64,000 nucleotides of DNA. Origin: Chondrus crispus. Lineage: Eukaryota > Rhodophyta > Florideophyceae > Gigartinales > Gigartinaceae. Each line of letters opens with the position of its first letter. Position 1 is the first letter of the stretch. Below are positions 33,191 to 44,183 of the stretch, piece by piece. Where the stretch lies: positions 424,328 to 488,327 of the forward strand of contig NW_005179169.1 in the NCBI RefSeq assembly GCF_000350225.1. The letters are read 5' to 3'. The position numbers and the translations under genes were made by a program. A model generated the notes under the pieces. That model ran no database searches. It saw only the letters and a program-made list of their open reading frames with translations, and was not told where the DNA came from.

Positions 33191-36100
33191 ATGTCCACAC
33201 CACTTCGCCAACGTACTTCTCAGTCCATCTTGTCAAGTACAGAAGTAGATTATGAAACTGCCCGGCGGGCTCCTCAAGAGGCATGGGACCATATATACGA
33301 AATGAGCCCCTCAGAACGCGAGCGGCACTTCGGTGGAACGGACAGGGCATGGCGTCAGAAGATGGACATGGGCCGTTCAATCTGCAAGCTGTTCGTTGAA
33401 TGGACAAGGCGCGGCCCATATCACGATGTCGTGCCGAGGAGTACCAGCGCGGAGGGAGCAGAGAGTGTTCACAAGTTTGATGCTAGCTCAATCACAAGTG
33501 GCGTTGTGGTACTGCGGACCATGGAACAACGGGCACAGGCAGCGTTCCGGGCATATAAAGACACGTTCCCAACTTCAATATGGCACTGTTGTCGCCGTTT
33601 TTGCTTTACATGTATTGCTATCGATCCTGAGAAACTGTTTCTTCTCGAAGAGCTGAGGCTGATTCATCAAATTGCAGAGCGGATGCATGCGAATATCCAG
33701 AACACTTCCGGCTTGGTTGAGACGAGGCGCAAAGGAATCGGAGGTTCTTATGTGGGGTTCGTTGCTCTTTCTCGGGAACAGAGAGAAATCGATGCAGACG
33801 CAAACGCAACGGGTCAAAAGCGTTCACTGCGCAAGTTTGCCGACTTTGTCGTCAGGGTACTGCCATTCTTGTACGGACTAGAGAACGCGCCGAGCGGTAC
33901 GAAATGCCCGCCCGAAAAACTATGCACAGAGGCAATCTGTTGTCTACTCGGTGTCTCGCGCAAATTTCTCTACGGCAGAAAGAAGACCACGTATTTCGGA
34001 GAGTTGTCTACTGTACCCAGCGAGCAAGAGCTGTTCTGTATCGTCGACACAGCCGGTATTCGATTGAGGCAGCACCGAAGAGTGGGAGATCGTCTAGGGT
34101 ACCCGGTGATCGATGACCTGCCGACGTTCGATTGCGGTTGTAGCGAGCCCTGTCTGCAGGATTTGAACATAGTATTTCTGACAAACGAGTACAACTCATT
34201 CTCACGTTGTGCGAGGGAGTTGAATCCGCGGCGAAACGAAAATCGGCACCTTCTCAACGTCATGTTTTGCGCCCTCAGCAACTCGCCAACCAAAGTTTGT
34301 GACTCAGCCCTCTCAGCCCTCTACACTATCTCAAAGGAACATGTGTCCGACGTTCGTATTGCGCTCCAGGCTATGTGCAATGACCCTTCAGTTGAGCATC
34401 GTGCGTTTATTGAGGGAGGTGTCGAAGGGTACAGGAAGCACGGCGGGCATCCCATGAACAGATACCCTGACAAAATCCGCGAAAAAGTCGAGAACCATCT
34501 GGATATGGTCTTGCGCGCCGATCCTGCGGGCTCAAATCGTCTCAACATCTGCAGAGTTTATTCGCCAGAAATCAATACCAAGGAGAAACTCCGAAAAGTG
34601 TTAGCGAAGGCTCTTGATGACGATGAAGACGTTGAGGGCCAGCTGTCTCAGTCGACATTGCAACGAATGGTAGACAAGTACCTGGAGGTACGCAAGTGCG
34701 CCATTGAGTTTAACCAAAGCGACCACAACGCTTGTCCAAACTGTAAGACGTTGAAATATGCGGTCCTTCACTTTCATTTCGAATCTAAGCAACTGGAGCA
34801 GAGCTACAAAGAGCAGTTCTGCAGTCTCCAGAGGCCTTTTCAGGAGGATTTGCAAGAAAGTTCGGACAGATTTATTTGTAATATTGAAACAAAACATTTC
34901 CAAGAGAGAGAGGTGTTACGAATGTTTGTTGAGCACAACGAAAGAGACGCCATGATCCGGGCCGCTGTGAAGGAATGGAGCGACTTTTTTCGAGACACTG
35001 AAAATAGTTACCGAAGATTAAATGTATGCGGAGATGGCTGGACTTCACTGCAGAACCATGCCGTCGTCACGCATCAGGACGATATGACAAAAGTTGATCT
35101 TCCCCACTTTGTGGTCAATGCGTCTGCAGATATCACAAGATGGCGCTTCGATGTGAACGCGCATGTGAGCGCAGTGACCAAGGACGCCGTGATATTTTCC
35201 CATGAACAAGGGACCGGGTCGAAAAATGCCTCTGCGATAATTGAAATGATTCTGATCGACCACCTCGTCCGGTGTAAGGGCGAGTCAATTAAGATCGTTG
35301 TGTCGGATAACGCATCAGTTGGAAAGAACTGGCTCAGTAGTATTGTCCTTCCGCAATATATGGTAGATCAGGGCCTTGCTGATATTGTAATCGTCGTGTT
35401 TCTCGAGAACAATCATGGCAAGTGGTTGGTAGACATGCTTTTCGGCCAATGGCAGACTCGTCGAAGAAGGAGCACTCTGCTGAGCGTTGACGATCTTCTC
35501 TCTGAGTTCGAGGCAGTGCGTTGCCGAGGTGGGAAGGTTCACGGATTTGCCGCCAACCCATTAAGCAGCATCGATTTCGCTGCTGTCTTTGCGTCTTTGG
35601 GGTATCAGATTAAGCCGCCAAAGGACTTCGGTTTCGTTAAGAGGAACATTCACTTCGCGACAGCATGTCGTCAAAGCGCAAAGCGAAGACTGTCTGATGA
35701 GGTGAGAAAACGACTCGGTCCTGCTCTACCAGATGCGGACGGAATGGTCAGGATATCCTCGTCACCGCCATCCCATCGTCCTATAATGGAGCTGCCTTAT
35801 GAGGAACGTTACGTTGAAGTCCCTGCTGCGTGCCTTTCAGATTCCCGCCGTGCAAGTACTGCACAAAGTCTGCGAAATTTGGAGGGACTTCATCAAGGGC
35901 CCATACCGATGGTCGCAGTTGCACTTGACCAGCCGTTGGCATCGAGCGGGAACGGTGTGGTGTCTCAGAGGACGGCCAATCACGTGGGGTTCAACGGCCT
36001 TTCATTTCGAAGCGCAAATGGGTATCCCGAGCTGCGAAACAGCTCTTCCGACATTGTCCAACGAGCGTGGCCAGAGGGATTGAGACAACCGTACAGCATA

Positions 36101-36658
36101 TTAGAATCTGGAGAGCCAGTGTATGGGGTGGAAAGCGTGAAGTGCGCTCCGGAGAACTGGATCCTGCGCCGACCCGTCAGTCACTTTGGGAATGACCGAG
36201 ATCGGAAAGCGCGTTACCCGCCACGGAACCTTCTCAACGCCAAGTTTGGTCGGGGTCCTAGGGCAAAAGACACCTGGTCTCCGACGAGCACGTATGAAGA
36301 GCCCCCATTTCCACTCATTGAACGGACCGCGGCTTACCAGGGAATGAAGAATCTTGCCATGAAAAGGGCGGACATATCGGAATCTGTCAACTTGCTCGAC
36401 GCGCTTCGAGAAGTGTTCGAGTCCATGGGCGACAGGGACGGGGTTTCTGACCCATGGCTGCAACGAAGGGCGACCATGCCAGATAGGGCGGCTGTAGAGG
36501 CATACAGAAGTGAATTGTACACCTTCAACATGCGCTGGAGGGGGAACCGTCCGCACCAAAGACGGTGCGCCAAGTCTTCAAACAGGATGAAGAAATTAGG
36601 AGGCGGGTTACGCAAGTACTACAGGAGCGTGGTCAGATGTCGTCCAACAAGACATTGA
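33191..36658 (+). CDS. Large DUF7869-like protein, possible RNase H-fold transposase
   Basis: A 1155-residue single frame, the longest in the left part. Residues about 505-520 hold a C-x-x-C pair (NACPNCKTLK) before a helical stretch, then from about 610 a domain with GDGWTS (D615), an acidic VVSDNASVGKN (D706) and NNHGKWLVDMLFG (D748). This order (C-x-x-C, then D, D-N-x-x-x-x-N, H-x-x-x-x-D-x-x-x-G) resembles DUF7869 proteins, which are multi-copy and transposon-linked in several eukaryotes and are thought to have an RNase H-like fold. The three aspartates could form a metal-binding active site. The N-terminal 500 residues carry cysteine clusters (for example CGCSEPC) of unknown role. The frame is intact except that near 36560 the neighbouring frame looks more protein-like, which suggests a late frameshift or intron. 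I found no terminal repeats. A domesticated gene and an active transposon are both possible. Confidence 0.6.
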   Translation: MSTPLRQRTSQSILSSTEVDYETARRAPQEAWDHIYEMSPSERERHFGGTDRAWRQKMDMGRSICKLFVEWTRRGPYHDVVPRSTSAEGAESVHKFDASSITSGVVVLRTMEQRAQAAFRAYKDTFPTSIWHCCRRFCFTCIAIDPEKLFLLEELRLIHQIAERMHANIQNTSGLVETRRKGIGGSYVGFVALSREQREIDADANATGQKRSLRKFADFVVRVLPFLYGLENAPSGTKCPPEKLCTEAICCLLGVSRKFLYGRKKTTYFGELSTVPSEQELFCIVDTAGIRLRQHRRVGDRLGYPVIDDLPTFDCGCSEPCLQDLNIVFLTNEYNSFSRCARELNPRRNENRHLLNVMFCALSNSPTKVCDSALSALYTISKEHVSDVRIALQAMCNDPSVEHRAFIEGGVEGYRKHGGHPMNRYPDKIREKVENHLDMVLRADPAGSNRLNICRVYSPEINTKEKLRKVLAKALDDDEDVEGQLSQSTLQRMVDKYLEVRKCAIEFNQSDHNACPNCKTLKYAVLHFHFESKQLEQSYKEQFCSLQRPFQEDLQESSDRFICNIETKHFQEREVLRMFVEHNERDAMIRAAVKEWSDFFRDTENSYRRLNVCGDGWTSLQNHAVVTHQDDMTKVDLPHFVVNASADITRWRFDVNAHVSAVTKDAVIFSHEQGTGSKNASAIIEMILIDHLVRCKGESIKIVVSDNASVGKNWLSSIVLPQYMVDQGLADIVIVVFLENNHGKWLVDMLFGQWQTRRRRSTLLSVDDLLSEFEAVRCRGGKVHGFAANPLSSIDFAAVFASLGYQIKPPKDFGFVKRNIHFATACRQSAKRRLSDEVRKRLGPALPDADGMVRISSSPPSHRPIMELPYEERYVEVPAACLSDSRRASTAQSLRNLEGLHQGPIPMVAVALDQPLASSGNGVVSQRTANHVGFNGLSFRSANGYPELRNSSSDIVQRAWPEGLRQPYSILESGEPVYGVESVKCAPENWILRRPVSHFGNDRDRKARYPPRNLLNAKFGRGPRAKDTWSPTSTYEEPPFPLIERTAAYQGMKNLAMKRADISESVNLLDALREVFESMGDRDGVSDPWLQRRATMPDRAAVEAYRSELYTFNMRWRGNRPHQRRCAKSSNRMKKLGGGLRKYYRSVVRCRPTRH

Positions 36659-36858
36659 GGACGGGTGTCCTTTCGCAGCTTTTCGAAGAGTGCTCGAACA
36701 AGCCAGGTGGACTAGATCGTTACCTTCATTTGGTAGAGAAGGACCACGAGAGGTACGCGTGCGAGTTTCAGGCTTTCAAGGAGATCATAAATCGCTTCGA
36801 TCGCGACAATGGCCTACTACCCCGGATACCGTCTGATAATGTAAACCAAGGATACTAG
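36565..36858 (+). CDS. Overlapping C-terminal frame of the DUF7869-like gene
   Basis: A 97-residue frame overlaps the end of the previous gene in another frame. It is rich in charged helical residues (FKQDEEIRRRVTQVLQERGQ, then KDHERYACEFQAFKEII), while the last 30 codons of the long frame are Arg/Pro-rich noise. It is therefore likely the true C-terminus, reached through a one-base shift or a small intron near 36560, or lost through a recent mutation or assembly error. Confidence 0.4.
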   Translation: MRQVFKQDEEIRRRVTQVLQERGQMSSNKTLRTGVLSQLFEECSNKPGGLDRYLHLVEKDHERYACEFQAFKEIINRFDRDNGLLPRIPSDNVNQGY

Positions 36859-36859
36859 A

Positions 36860-37569
36860 AGTTTGATGCTCTGTCCATTGCAAGAAAGAGAGGCGAGAGC
36901 GAGCGCGTGGATTCCAAAGCTATTGCAAGCTCTCCCGGCGAAAGGCCTTCTCGTAGAAAGATTGAAGAAAATGGTCTTCCTGGCTCATGCTCACGTGAAA
37001 GCTATCCCGGGGGTATGCTGCATCCCTAATCTAGGGATCTATGCACAACAGGGCTCTGTCTCGAGACGTCTTTTGCCACAGGGGCCACTCTCTAGTACCG
37101 GTTCCAGCATTGCGGTTGCAGTGGTCAAGACGGGCACAGCAGTCGACGCGAAAGGGCGCCCGTGCGTTGGTGGTAGTCCGCGCGGCTGCGCCGGTCTGGC
37201 TGCTCCTGCTGACGCGCGAGGCGGGCGCTCGGAGCCGGGCGGGTTGTCAGAAGACAGGCCCCTAACAGTCGTTGTCGAAGACGAAGAAGGAGGGGCAGAC
37301 CGGGTTGGTGACGGTGCGGTTGAGGCAAGAGTTGCCGGAGCCCAAGAAATAGCTCTGGTCGTACTCTGGGCGCACGTCGCGCCACGGCTTCGACCGAGCC
37401 CTGAGACGGGCGCCTGGCGTGGTGCGGCGAGCAGAGCACCCACCGCGCGGACTGCGGGTGCTACGTCTCTGACATGGTGGATCGGTGGGAGGAGGGTAGA
37501 GATCGGGGCACTGATATGCGGAATGGATGGGGACTGGGCATCGTTGCAGTACACTTGGAGGCATATCTG
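36860..37569. other. No recognisable gene
   Basis: GC-rich segment (37130-37480) with open frames on both strands, none of which I recognise. Confidence 0.4.
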
Positions 37570-37870
37570 GCGAGGTCCTGAATAAGAGTTTGGCGTTTAG
37601 GGACCGACTGCATTTCAAGAGTGCCTTCAGTGAGAGGCTCACCTTGGCCTTGTCAAGGGCAAGCCGTTTATGGCTCAGATGAGGATCGCCTTCCAGATGC
37701 CGAGCTGCCTCTACTTGGTCACCAATTTTTACGAGGGCGGTGACCAGTTTTCCTTCGTTTGCTCCAACCACGAGAATGTGACAGAGAGCCAGGCGACCAG
37801 TATTATCTCCGAGGCGGTCGTTTCCCTGCAGAGCATGCACGAAATGGGCATTGTGTGTTGTGACTCTTTA
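37570..37870 (+). pseudogene. AGC-type protein kinase fragment
   Basis: The stretch from EVLNKSLAFRDRL (about 37572) to MHEMGIVCCD (about 37863) follows the small-lobe to catalytic-loop region of AGC kinases: hydrophobic-KVL-K-like, then MAQMRIAFQMPSCLYLVTNF, YEGGDQFSF, and LQSMHEMGIVCCD. A one-base shift near 37655 separates the first part from the second. The sequence stops matching right after the aspartate that would begin the DLKPEN loop, so the activation segment and large lobe are missing. It cannot be a working kinase. It is probably a truncated duplicate of a host gene, cut at the edge of the next ORF-bearing segment. Confidence 0.6.
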
Positions 37871-37872
37871 TT

Positions 37873-39177
37873 TCAATTCTGGTCGGGATCCACCCAACGC
37901 ATTTCTTCGTACGACTTTAGGCCATATAAACTACGAACCGTTGCTATCTGATCGCTGGTACGCTTCAGACTCCTCTCTATTTCTGAATGATCATGCCCTG
38001 CATTCGTGTTGAAAGCTTTCGCGTGTGCATAGGCCATAATATTCTTGACCAAAAGTGGAGCAACCACTTGCCCATTTTTGTATTTCTCTCTAAATGCCCC
38101 AACGACAAACTGGAACTTCGAATCGAGGCGCTCGTCGAATAGCATACAGAGCACCAGGAAGACGTCATCACAGTATGACAGCTCCAAGTAGTGCATCATA
38201 AACCGTAGCATGTCGTCATTTGGTCCTCCAAGTAGCGAATTGTGAGATAATGACTCTGACTGAAGAGTGGTACCTGTACTTGTGCTGGCGACCTCCAATG
38301 CACCGCTACTCGTCAGAGCCCCATCGCCACTTTCTCGAATATGAATCGGAGGATCCCTAGACCCTTCTATACCTACATAATTTACAGCGCTGCTTCCGTT
38401 GGCAAGCGGTTCCACATGCTTACCGTTCTCACCTTCGACACCTTGGCGCTGCAATGCCCCGCCGACATTTTGCGTACGCACGACTACGTGTGCACGTTCC
38501 GACGATCCCGTCAACAGCTGCTGACTACTTTCCAATGGAAAACCAACGTAGCCTGCCTCCTTGTTCGACAGATATTTGTACTTTTTAATTGCTTCGACAC
38601 AGACTGAGAGCGACTCCTGCAATGAAAATGAGAGCACGCCAAGGCCACTCAACCGCTTCAGCCACTCGATGAGGGGATTCATCTCCGAGGTTGTCCGCGT
38701 CAAACAGGGAAATCTTCTGTAGCGGTAGACTTTCACTCGGGATTTGCATGCATCCGGAGTCGCCGCATCACACGTGCAAATTCTTACAAGTTGAGTGGGA
38801 TTTCCGAGAAGTCCTTGGATTTCGTAGGTTTTCTGGAGGGTCGTAGAGCGGTCATTTCTACCAAGCAAGTACTTGTCCTTAATTATGTTTTCAAAAACCT
38901 CCACAAATGGACCACTGCGCGACGAGAAAGGAATGAAATCGCGTTGCTCTCCCGGAACGAAAAAAACTCCCACGTAACCTGAAAAGTACTTCTCTTGCGC
39001 GTTTCGGCGTTGCGCGCGATATCGGCGGTTTCTGGCAAGACGATGCGACGCTCGCGGATCTCGGCGCGTGGCATCAATTTTGGATGCCCTGAAGCGTCCG
39101 TCGGCTCCACGCGGTTTGTTTCTGCGCGTAGATGTGAACGCATGTGCAGAATCAGGTCGCAAATGTGATGAATCCAT
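37873..39177 (-). CDS. Hypothetical protein, 434 residues
   Basis: A long open frame without a known domain. The first 60 residues are very basic (Arg/Lys-rich, RNRRYRAQRRN) and could bind nucleic acid or act as a targeting segment. Residues 60-200 look globular, with a CTCDAATPDACKSR cysteine cluster. Residues 210-310 are rich in Ser, Gly and Thr. The final 110 residues look helical (YLELSYCDDVFLVLCMLFDER, a 21-residue hydrophobic region, quoted here in part). Its stop lies about 10 bases from where the kinase fragment ends, so it may be cargo or a gene of an inserted element. No function can be given. Confidence 0.45.
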   Translation of the reverse strand: MDSSHLRPDSAHAFTSTRRNKPRGADGRFRASKIDATRRDPRASHRLARNRRYRAQRRNAQEKYFSGYVGVFFVPGEQRDFIPFSSRSGPFVEVFENIIKDKYLLGRNDRSTTLQKTYEIQGLLGNPTQLVRICTCDAATPDACKSRVKVYRYRRFPCLTRTTSEMNPLIEWLKRLSGLGVLSFSLQESLSVCVEAIKKYKYLSNKEAGYVGFPLESSQQLLTGSSERAHVVVRTQNVGGALQRQGVEGENGKHVEPLANGSSAVNYVGIEGSRDPPIHIRESGDGALTSSGALEVASTSTGTTLQSESLSHNSLLGGPNDDMLRFMMHYLELSYCDDVFLVLCMLFDERLDSKFQFVVGAFREKYKNGQVVAPLLVKNIMAYAHAKAFNTNAGHDHSEIERSLKRTSDQIATVRSLYGLKSYEEMRWVDPDQN

Positions 39178-41345
39178 TGGGCTTCTAGAAGCCTATGCCG
39201 GTATCAGGGTGAGAAAAAGGAGAGGATGCGACTGGCTTAACTGCATCAGTAGGACTGGAACACCAGAGGATTGATATTTGAATAATGGCAAGTGGTTCGG
39301 GAATGGCAAAGCTAGATACACAATTGAATCGAGAGAGCTGCTTTAAGTCTGCGTATCAATGCGTGACGGATTGCACAGAAAAAAACATGTGCGGCCATAC
39401 GTTTGACTTTTTAAATGACTCGAGAGAGGTTAAACTTCGCCAGATCTATGTAAAAAATGGAGGCTACGGCATGATTTGAAATAGAGGCATACTCTCTAGA
39501 AGGGCACTGAGGGTGCCGGTACGTGTGAATTTACTGCGTATCGACACAGCAGGAATGATTTTGCACAGAACATTTGCACCCTGAATTTTAATTGGCTGTG
39601 TCGGTAGAGTTAGAGGGCACGTGGAGCTACAGTCTCAGGGTTTGTTTTCGTCGCGTGCGGCAAAAAGATAACTTTATTTAGTCGTCTCAGAACCGTCTTA
39701 CAGCGTATGCAGCGACCCCTACCAAAAACCCCGGGGAATTAACGACAGCAATGCACGTCGCGACAACCCTCTCAGTCCAAGTGGACCCCCTCAATTGGAA
39801 ACCCGTCAAGAGCCATTTGGTGCGGGAGCGCGAATTCTTGTGGTACTTATACCTGCAATTGGTGGAAATTTTATTGGCAATTTTAGATTTGGCTAATAAT
39901 ACTGAGCAAAATCAAAGAATTGTGCATTGCTGGCATCTCCAAATATGTGCTCAAGACTCAAAAATGATTACTGTGGTACAGTCGGTAATTGTCGGAAGTG
40001 TACACCATATTATCTGAGTTCGATTCCTACAATAGCCGGGCAGCTGTTGAGAAGGGGTGTCAGGGAAGGCGGGGAGACAGTCAAAGAGACGCAGGGATGG
40101 AACGAGGAGGAGCGGGAAGCTAGTGAGAGTGCGCAGCGTTAATGTCCGGAGGATGGCGGACAGGGCGGGATAATACGCAAGTGGGTGCAATAATTGAAAG
40201 AGAGCACTGGGTCAGGTCAGAGGCCGGCGTAGGGGGTGGGGTCTGGGAGTGGTTGGTTGTGGGGACTGTGTGTTGGGATTGTGTATTATGTTTATGCGTG
40301 CGAGAGTATCAGCAAAGCCCTAACGAGACCGCTGTTTCCACTGTACCAGCTCCAAACGATTCTATACCACCTAACTGTTTGTTTGTGTACTTGGATGCGC
40401 TTCCAGTGAATTGTCTTTGTCTTCCGGGGGAAAGAAAAGAGCCTCAACGTCCGTGCCCCACCACTACTTGTCTTCCAAATACGCCGCCGTTTCTGTGGGT
40501 GTTACCGGCCCATCCACTTCACTCAGATAATCCAAGAGAGACTCACGCGCTTTCGAAGTCCAGAATTGAAGGTCTTTGTGCTCGCACGAGCACAAAGACC
40601 TTCAATTCTGGACAGCTGGTGCGAGCACCAGATCATCACCTCGAGGACCTTTTCCATACGTAAGCAATTTGTAACCAGCTCGATTAGCTGTAATGATATC
40701 TTCCAACTGAGCCACTTTTCCACAAAACCGAAAAGAATCGGCAAACCATTGCTAAAATGTTTGCGGAAATTTTAGGCGAAACTATAAACGTCCGGGCAAG
40801 TTTTGGAAAGACGTGGTCACAAGCATAACTGGACTTACAGTGACAGGTATTTCCCGTAGCGATTCCATCATGCTTCGTCCACTGTTGGCAGTAGCGCACC
40901 AATGATATTTAAACGAATAACAATGCGCTACAACACGGCATACCAGGCGAGCTGAGTCATGGACGCAACACCAGGGGCAAAAATGAGACGGGGCCAGGGC
41001 CAGACGTCTCGGAGCGGATGACCGCGCAGGACCTATTCTCCTGATCGCGACTCTATCAGTTGCTTTTGTGTTTTATTCGAAAATGAGGGGCCCCTAGTAG
41101 TGTAGATGGGCTACAGGGAAACTATCAATATCAAATGGGAAATGAATCCATAGCAAAGGTTGGAAGGCACTGGTACCGTGTGGGGAGGTTGTCGAAGTTC
41201 TCTGCGTCTATGTAAGAAGGAACTTGTCAGAAAGCTATCGGTCGCGAGTGACGTACACTGTACGCTAAACGCAAAAGAGGGTATCGGACCACATTAAACG
41301 GACTGCATTTAAGTAGAATTCAGCTTTCAATCTATCGTGCATGTG
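39178..41345. other. No recognisable gene
   Basis: Short frames only. It holds a purine-rich run at about 40040-40140 and a perfect 27-bp inverted repeat at 40558-40613. Confidence 0.4.
40558..40613. repeat. Perfect 27-bp inverted repeat with 2-bp loop
   Basis: The arms 40558-40584 and 40587-40613 are exact reverse complements separated by ca. RNA from either strand would fold into a strong hairpin. A smaller palindrome (ctggtgc..gcaccag) follows directly at about 40617-40632. It could be a foldback element, a fused pair of transposon ends, or an assembly fold-over. Confidence 0.9.
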
Positions 41346-42060
41346 CTACAGAAAAATGTTTAGTAGTGTTGTCTTAAGACATTCCATATGATACAGAACA
41401 GTAAAGGGCCTTTCATACTTCGTAGCACCACCGCAAGCACCGGTCACTGCATTCATGCGTCGTAGGAAGATCTTGTGAGACCTGAATAAGGGGATTGACC
41501 CCTCTGTAGCCAATGCCTCTTCAATACCTCCCTTCAAGTCCTCCACGTTCTCGTAATAATCCCCCAGCGCGTAGACGGTGCTAGCCATATCACACGAGAC
41601 GTTCTCTATAACGATGATATCCGGAGACTTGGCAGGCCACGGAAGCGTAGTAATACAGAGTTTTGAGGGCCAAGGATTGGTAAAATTAGAGGTATGAATT
41701 GGAGCATTATCTTGCTAAGAGAGCTCCATTTGAGCCCCTCACCAAACAATTCACCAGCAAACGGTAGTAGTCCATCCCTTAGAACTTTGCAATCCTTAGA
41801 AGCATTCTGACGGCTATCCATAAATATTAACGGTTCCACTCCATATCGAACCTATTTTCTTTATGCGTAGCAGTAATTTGTGGTGCCGTTATCATCTTCT
41901 TATGTTTTTGAATAGGGTACAGCGCCTGGCTGTAACGGTTGAAGGAAAAGCACAGTATGCATGTATTTGTAATTGTAATTTGTATAAGCATACTGTTCGT
42001 GTCGTTCCAGAATGGACTGACCCCTCAACTCTCTAAAAGGATGGCATAGAATTACACTAT
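41346..42060 (-). pseudogene. Tc1/mariner transposase remnant
   Basis: In the minus-strand frame that ends at 41346, the sequence QDNAPIHTS is followed by LPWPAKSPD and VIENV, then a C-terminal tail with YYENVEDLKGGIEEAL and ending in GGATKY. These are the second and third catalytic aspartate motifs and tail of Tc1-like DDE transposases. The spacing between the two aspartates is 29 residues, shorter than the usual 34, which points to a small deletion. Upstream, LIFMDSRQNA and VLRDGLLPFAGELFG fit the same family but in a shifted frame (break near 41705). The gene is dead; terminal inverted repeats were not found. Confidence 0.8.
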
Positions 42061-43263
42061 AATTTCTTTGCCATATCTAGGAGACTTGTCAAAGAAGGAG
42101 TGCAGTATCCAGTAGTACCAAAGAGGATGGTCGGGGAGATTGAAAACGAAGAACATAGGCAGTTGTATGGAAATTAGTTCTAGACTGAAGTTATTGTTTC
42201 TTATAGTGTAGCATCTACTGTATTGTTCTAAGTAGCGACTAGGATCTCTATAAAAGGCGAGGACTTCGAACGACGAAAGCAAAAGGGGCAAGCACAACCA
42301 CTCACTAACACTGAGAGCTACTCAACCTGCAACCCCAAGTGTGTCCAACTTAAGAACCACTTTGCAAAAACGATTCAACACAAGTAAGTCACTCTGCTCA
42401 TTTTATTAACCCTGTGCACCACTAAACTAGTACATCCTGAACGCGCCTGTTTCCAATAATGAGTCTTCGCTCAGTTTGAATAGTTCTGGCACCATCTTGT
42501 CCCTGTAATGTCATACGGATCATACCCCGCTTTTGTGTTTCCAAGATTTTTCCGTTCCATTTCCACTTTTTAGGCCCTCTACGTTTAAACCTGGACGTCC
42601 AACTCCTTGATCGGCCCCCAAAGAGCGATTTACCCTATCTGAAATCCTTATAAATGACACAAATTCGCTGTGAAGAGCAAGAATTTGCCCCGTTCGAATT
42701 CGGTGATCGCTGGTCTTCGACGCAGTTCGAGCCTTGTTCAAGCTGGTGAAGCATGTGGAATAGTAGAAGGGAGCCACAGACCGTCTACTGCTATATTTTA
42801 TTTGAGTTTTAACGCGTAGCCTTTCTGCTTTGGAGCGACAAAGCTACTGCACTATATGGAATTTTGCGTATTTATGCCAATTTCGCGCGGTTTCATAGAG
42901 GTTACTTATCAACTATAGCATTAAGATCTTCTAGCCATGACGGGCAGTTCTACACTGTTTCGCTGCTTCTGTGAGAAAGGTTTTTGTCTGCAAAGAGTCT
43001 AGGAAGTGACTTTTATGTTGCTGTCGATGGGTGTTTATTACTTATTGCAGTTTCGCGCACTGTACTACTCAGGATGGGCCCGACTCATCTGCCTATGATG
43101 TGCCACAAGCGAAGATCCACTGGTTATCAGATGCGCGAAAAATAAGAACACTTCTGCGCAAAGCAGTCGATCTCGGCACTGTAAACCTTGATGGCATGCG
43201 GGGTTCGGTCTTCTGACAAGTGGTAGCTGTACTAAGTTTATTTTCTCCGTGAACCCTCGGGAC
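42061..43263. other. No recognisable gene
   Basis: AT-rich sequence with short frames only. The part nearest 42061-42300 may hold further decayed Tc1/mariner sequence. Confidence 0.4.
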
Positions 43264-44183
43264 TTAGGGAGGGTCTTAACTTGCCCGAGTTTGCCCGGGT
43301 TTGCTTGCCCCGAGCCATGATTTGCACTACTATTGGCTACTGGGCGTTAATATATGATTTGAAACCAAGTACGACCCTACACTGCAAGCTCAAGTTATGT
43401 CAGTGTGTAATGACAAATGTCAATCATATATTGGCTACTTTTGTAAGTTTGTAACTTTCGAATTTGGACGCTGTGCTCCGGTGGACGCAGTGCTTGCCCC
43501 TTGCCGAAAACATCCTCAACTCCCCCTTTGCAAAAATCTATGCACCTGCCATCTCGCAAAGGCAACCCAACTCTACGAAGCACCTCTCTGCCGACTACTT
43601 TCCTGAAAATGGCTTCCACACCTCAATGCCACGTGCGCCGTTCTCCGCGCCTCTGGCGCATCTCCCTGACTCCCACCATTCGGAAGACAGGGGCCACCAA
43701 CGCAAAGTCTCTCACTATTGCTTCCTCGTCTGCAGCGGACGTTTCTGACCAAATATTATCCCCCCCTCCATACGGTATGTACGACTGAATTCTTTGTCGT
43801 TAAAAAATCCTGATGGCTCTGGCAAAAGTCCATCCCCGTCCGAGATCTAAGGGCTTTGTGAATTTTCGGGGTCGAGGATAGTTTGACATAGCTTGGTGCA
43901 ATGAAAGGAGGGAGAATAGAGCTGCGGTTGCGGTTAGTGCGGTCGTAGCAGTGATGATTCTATTGCCGTGCATTGCGTAGGAGTGATTAGATTGAGAAGA
44001 AAGGAGGGGAGGCGAACGGCGATACTGGGCAGTGGTTGTAGATCCGTTTTTTGACCAAACAGCGCCGGCGATAGATACGCTATCCCGCGGAGTAGTAAGG
44101 AGAGAAGTAGGGGGTGAGATCAATTATTTATCCCGGTGATCTGGGATCACCCGCAATGGCCACGTTCTGGGTCGGAAGCGAGC

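Noticed and set aside
40019-40035. gttcgattcctac, similar to a tRNA T-arm
   Set aside because: No matching acceptor stem, D-arm or anticodon arm can be drawn around it.
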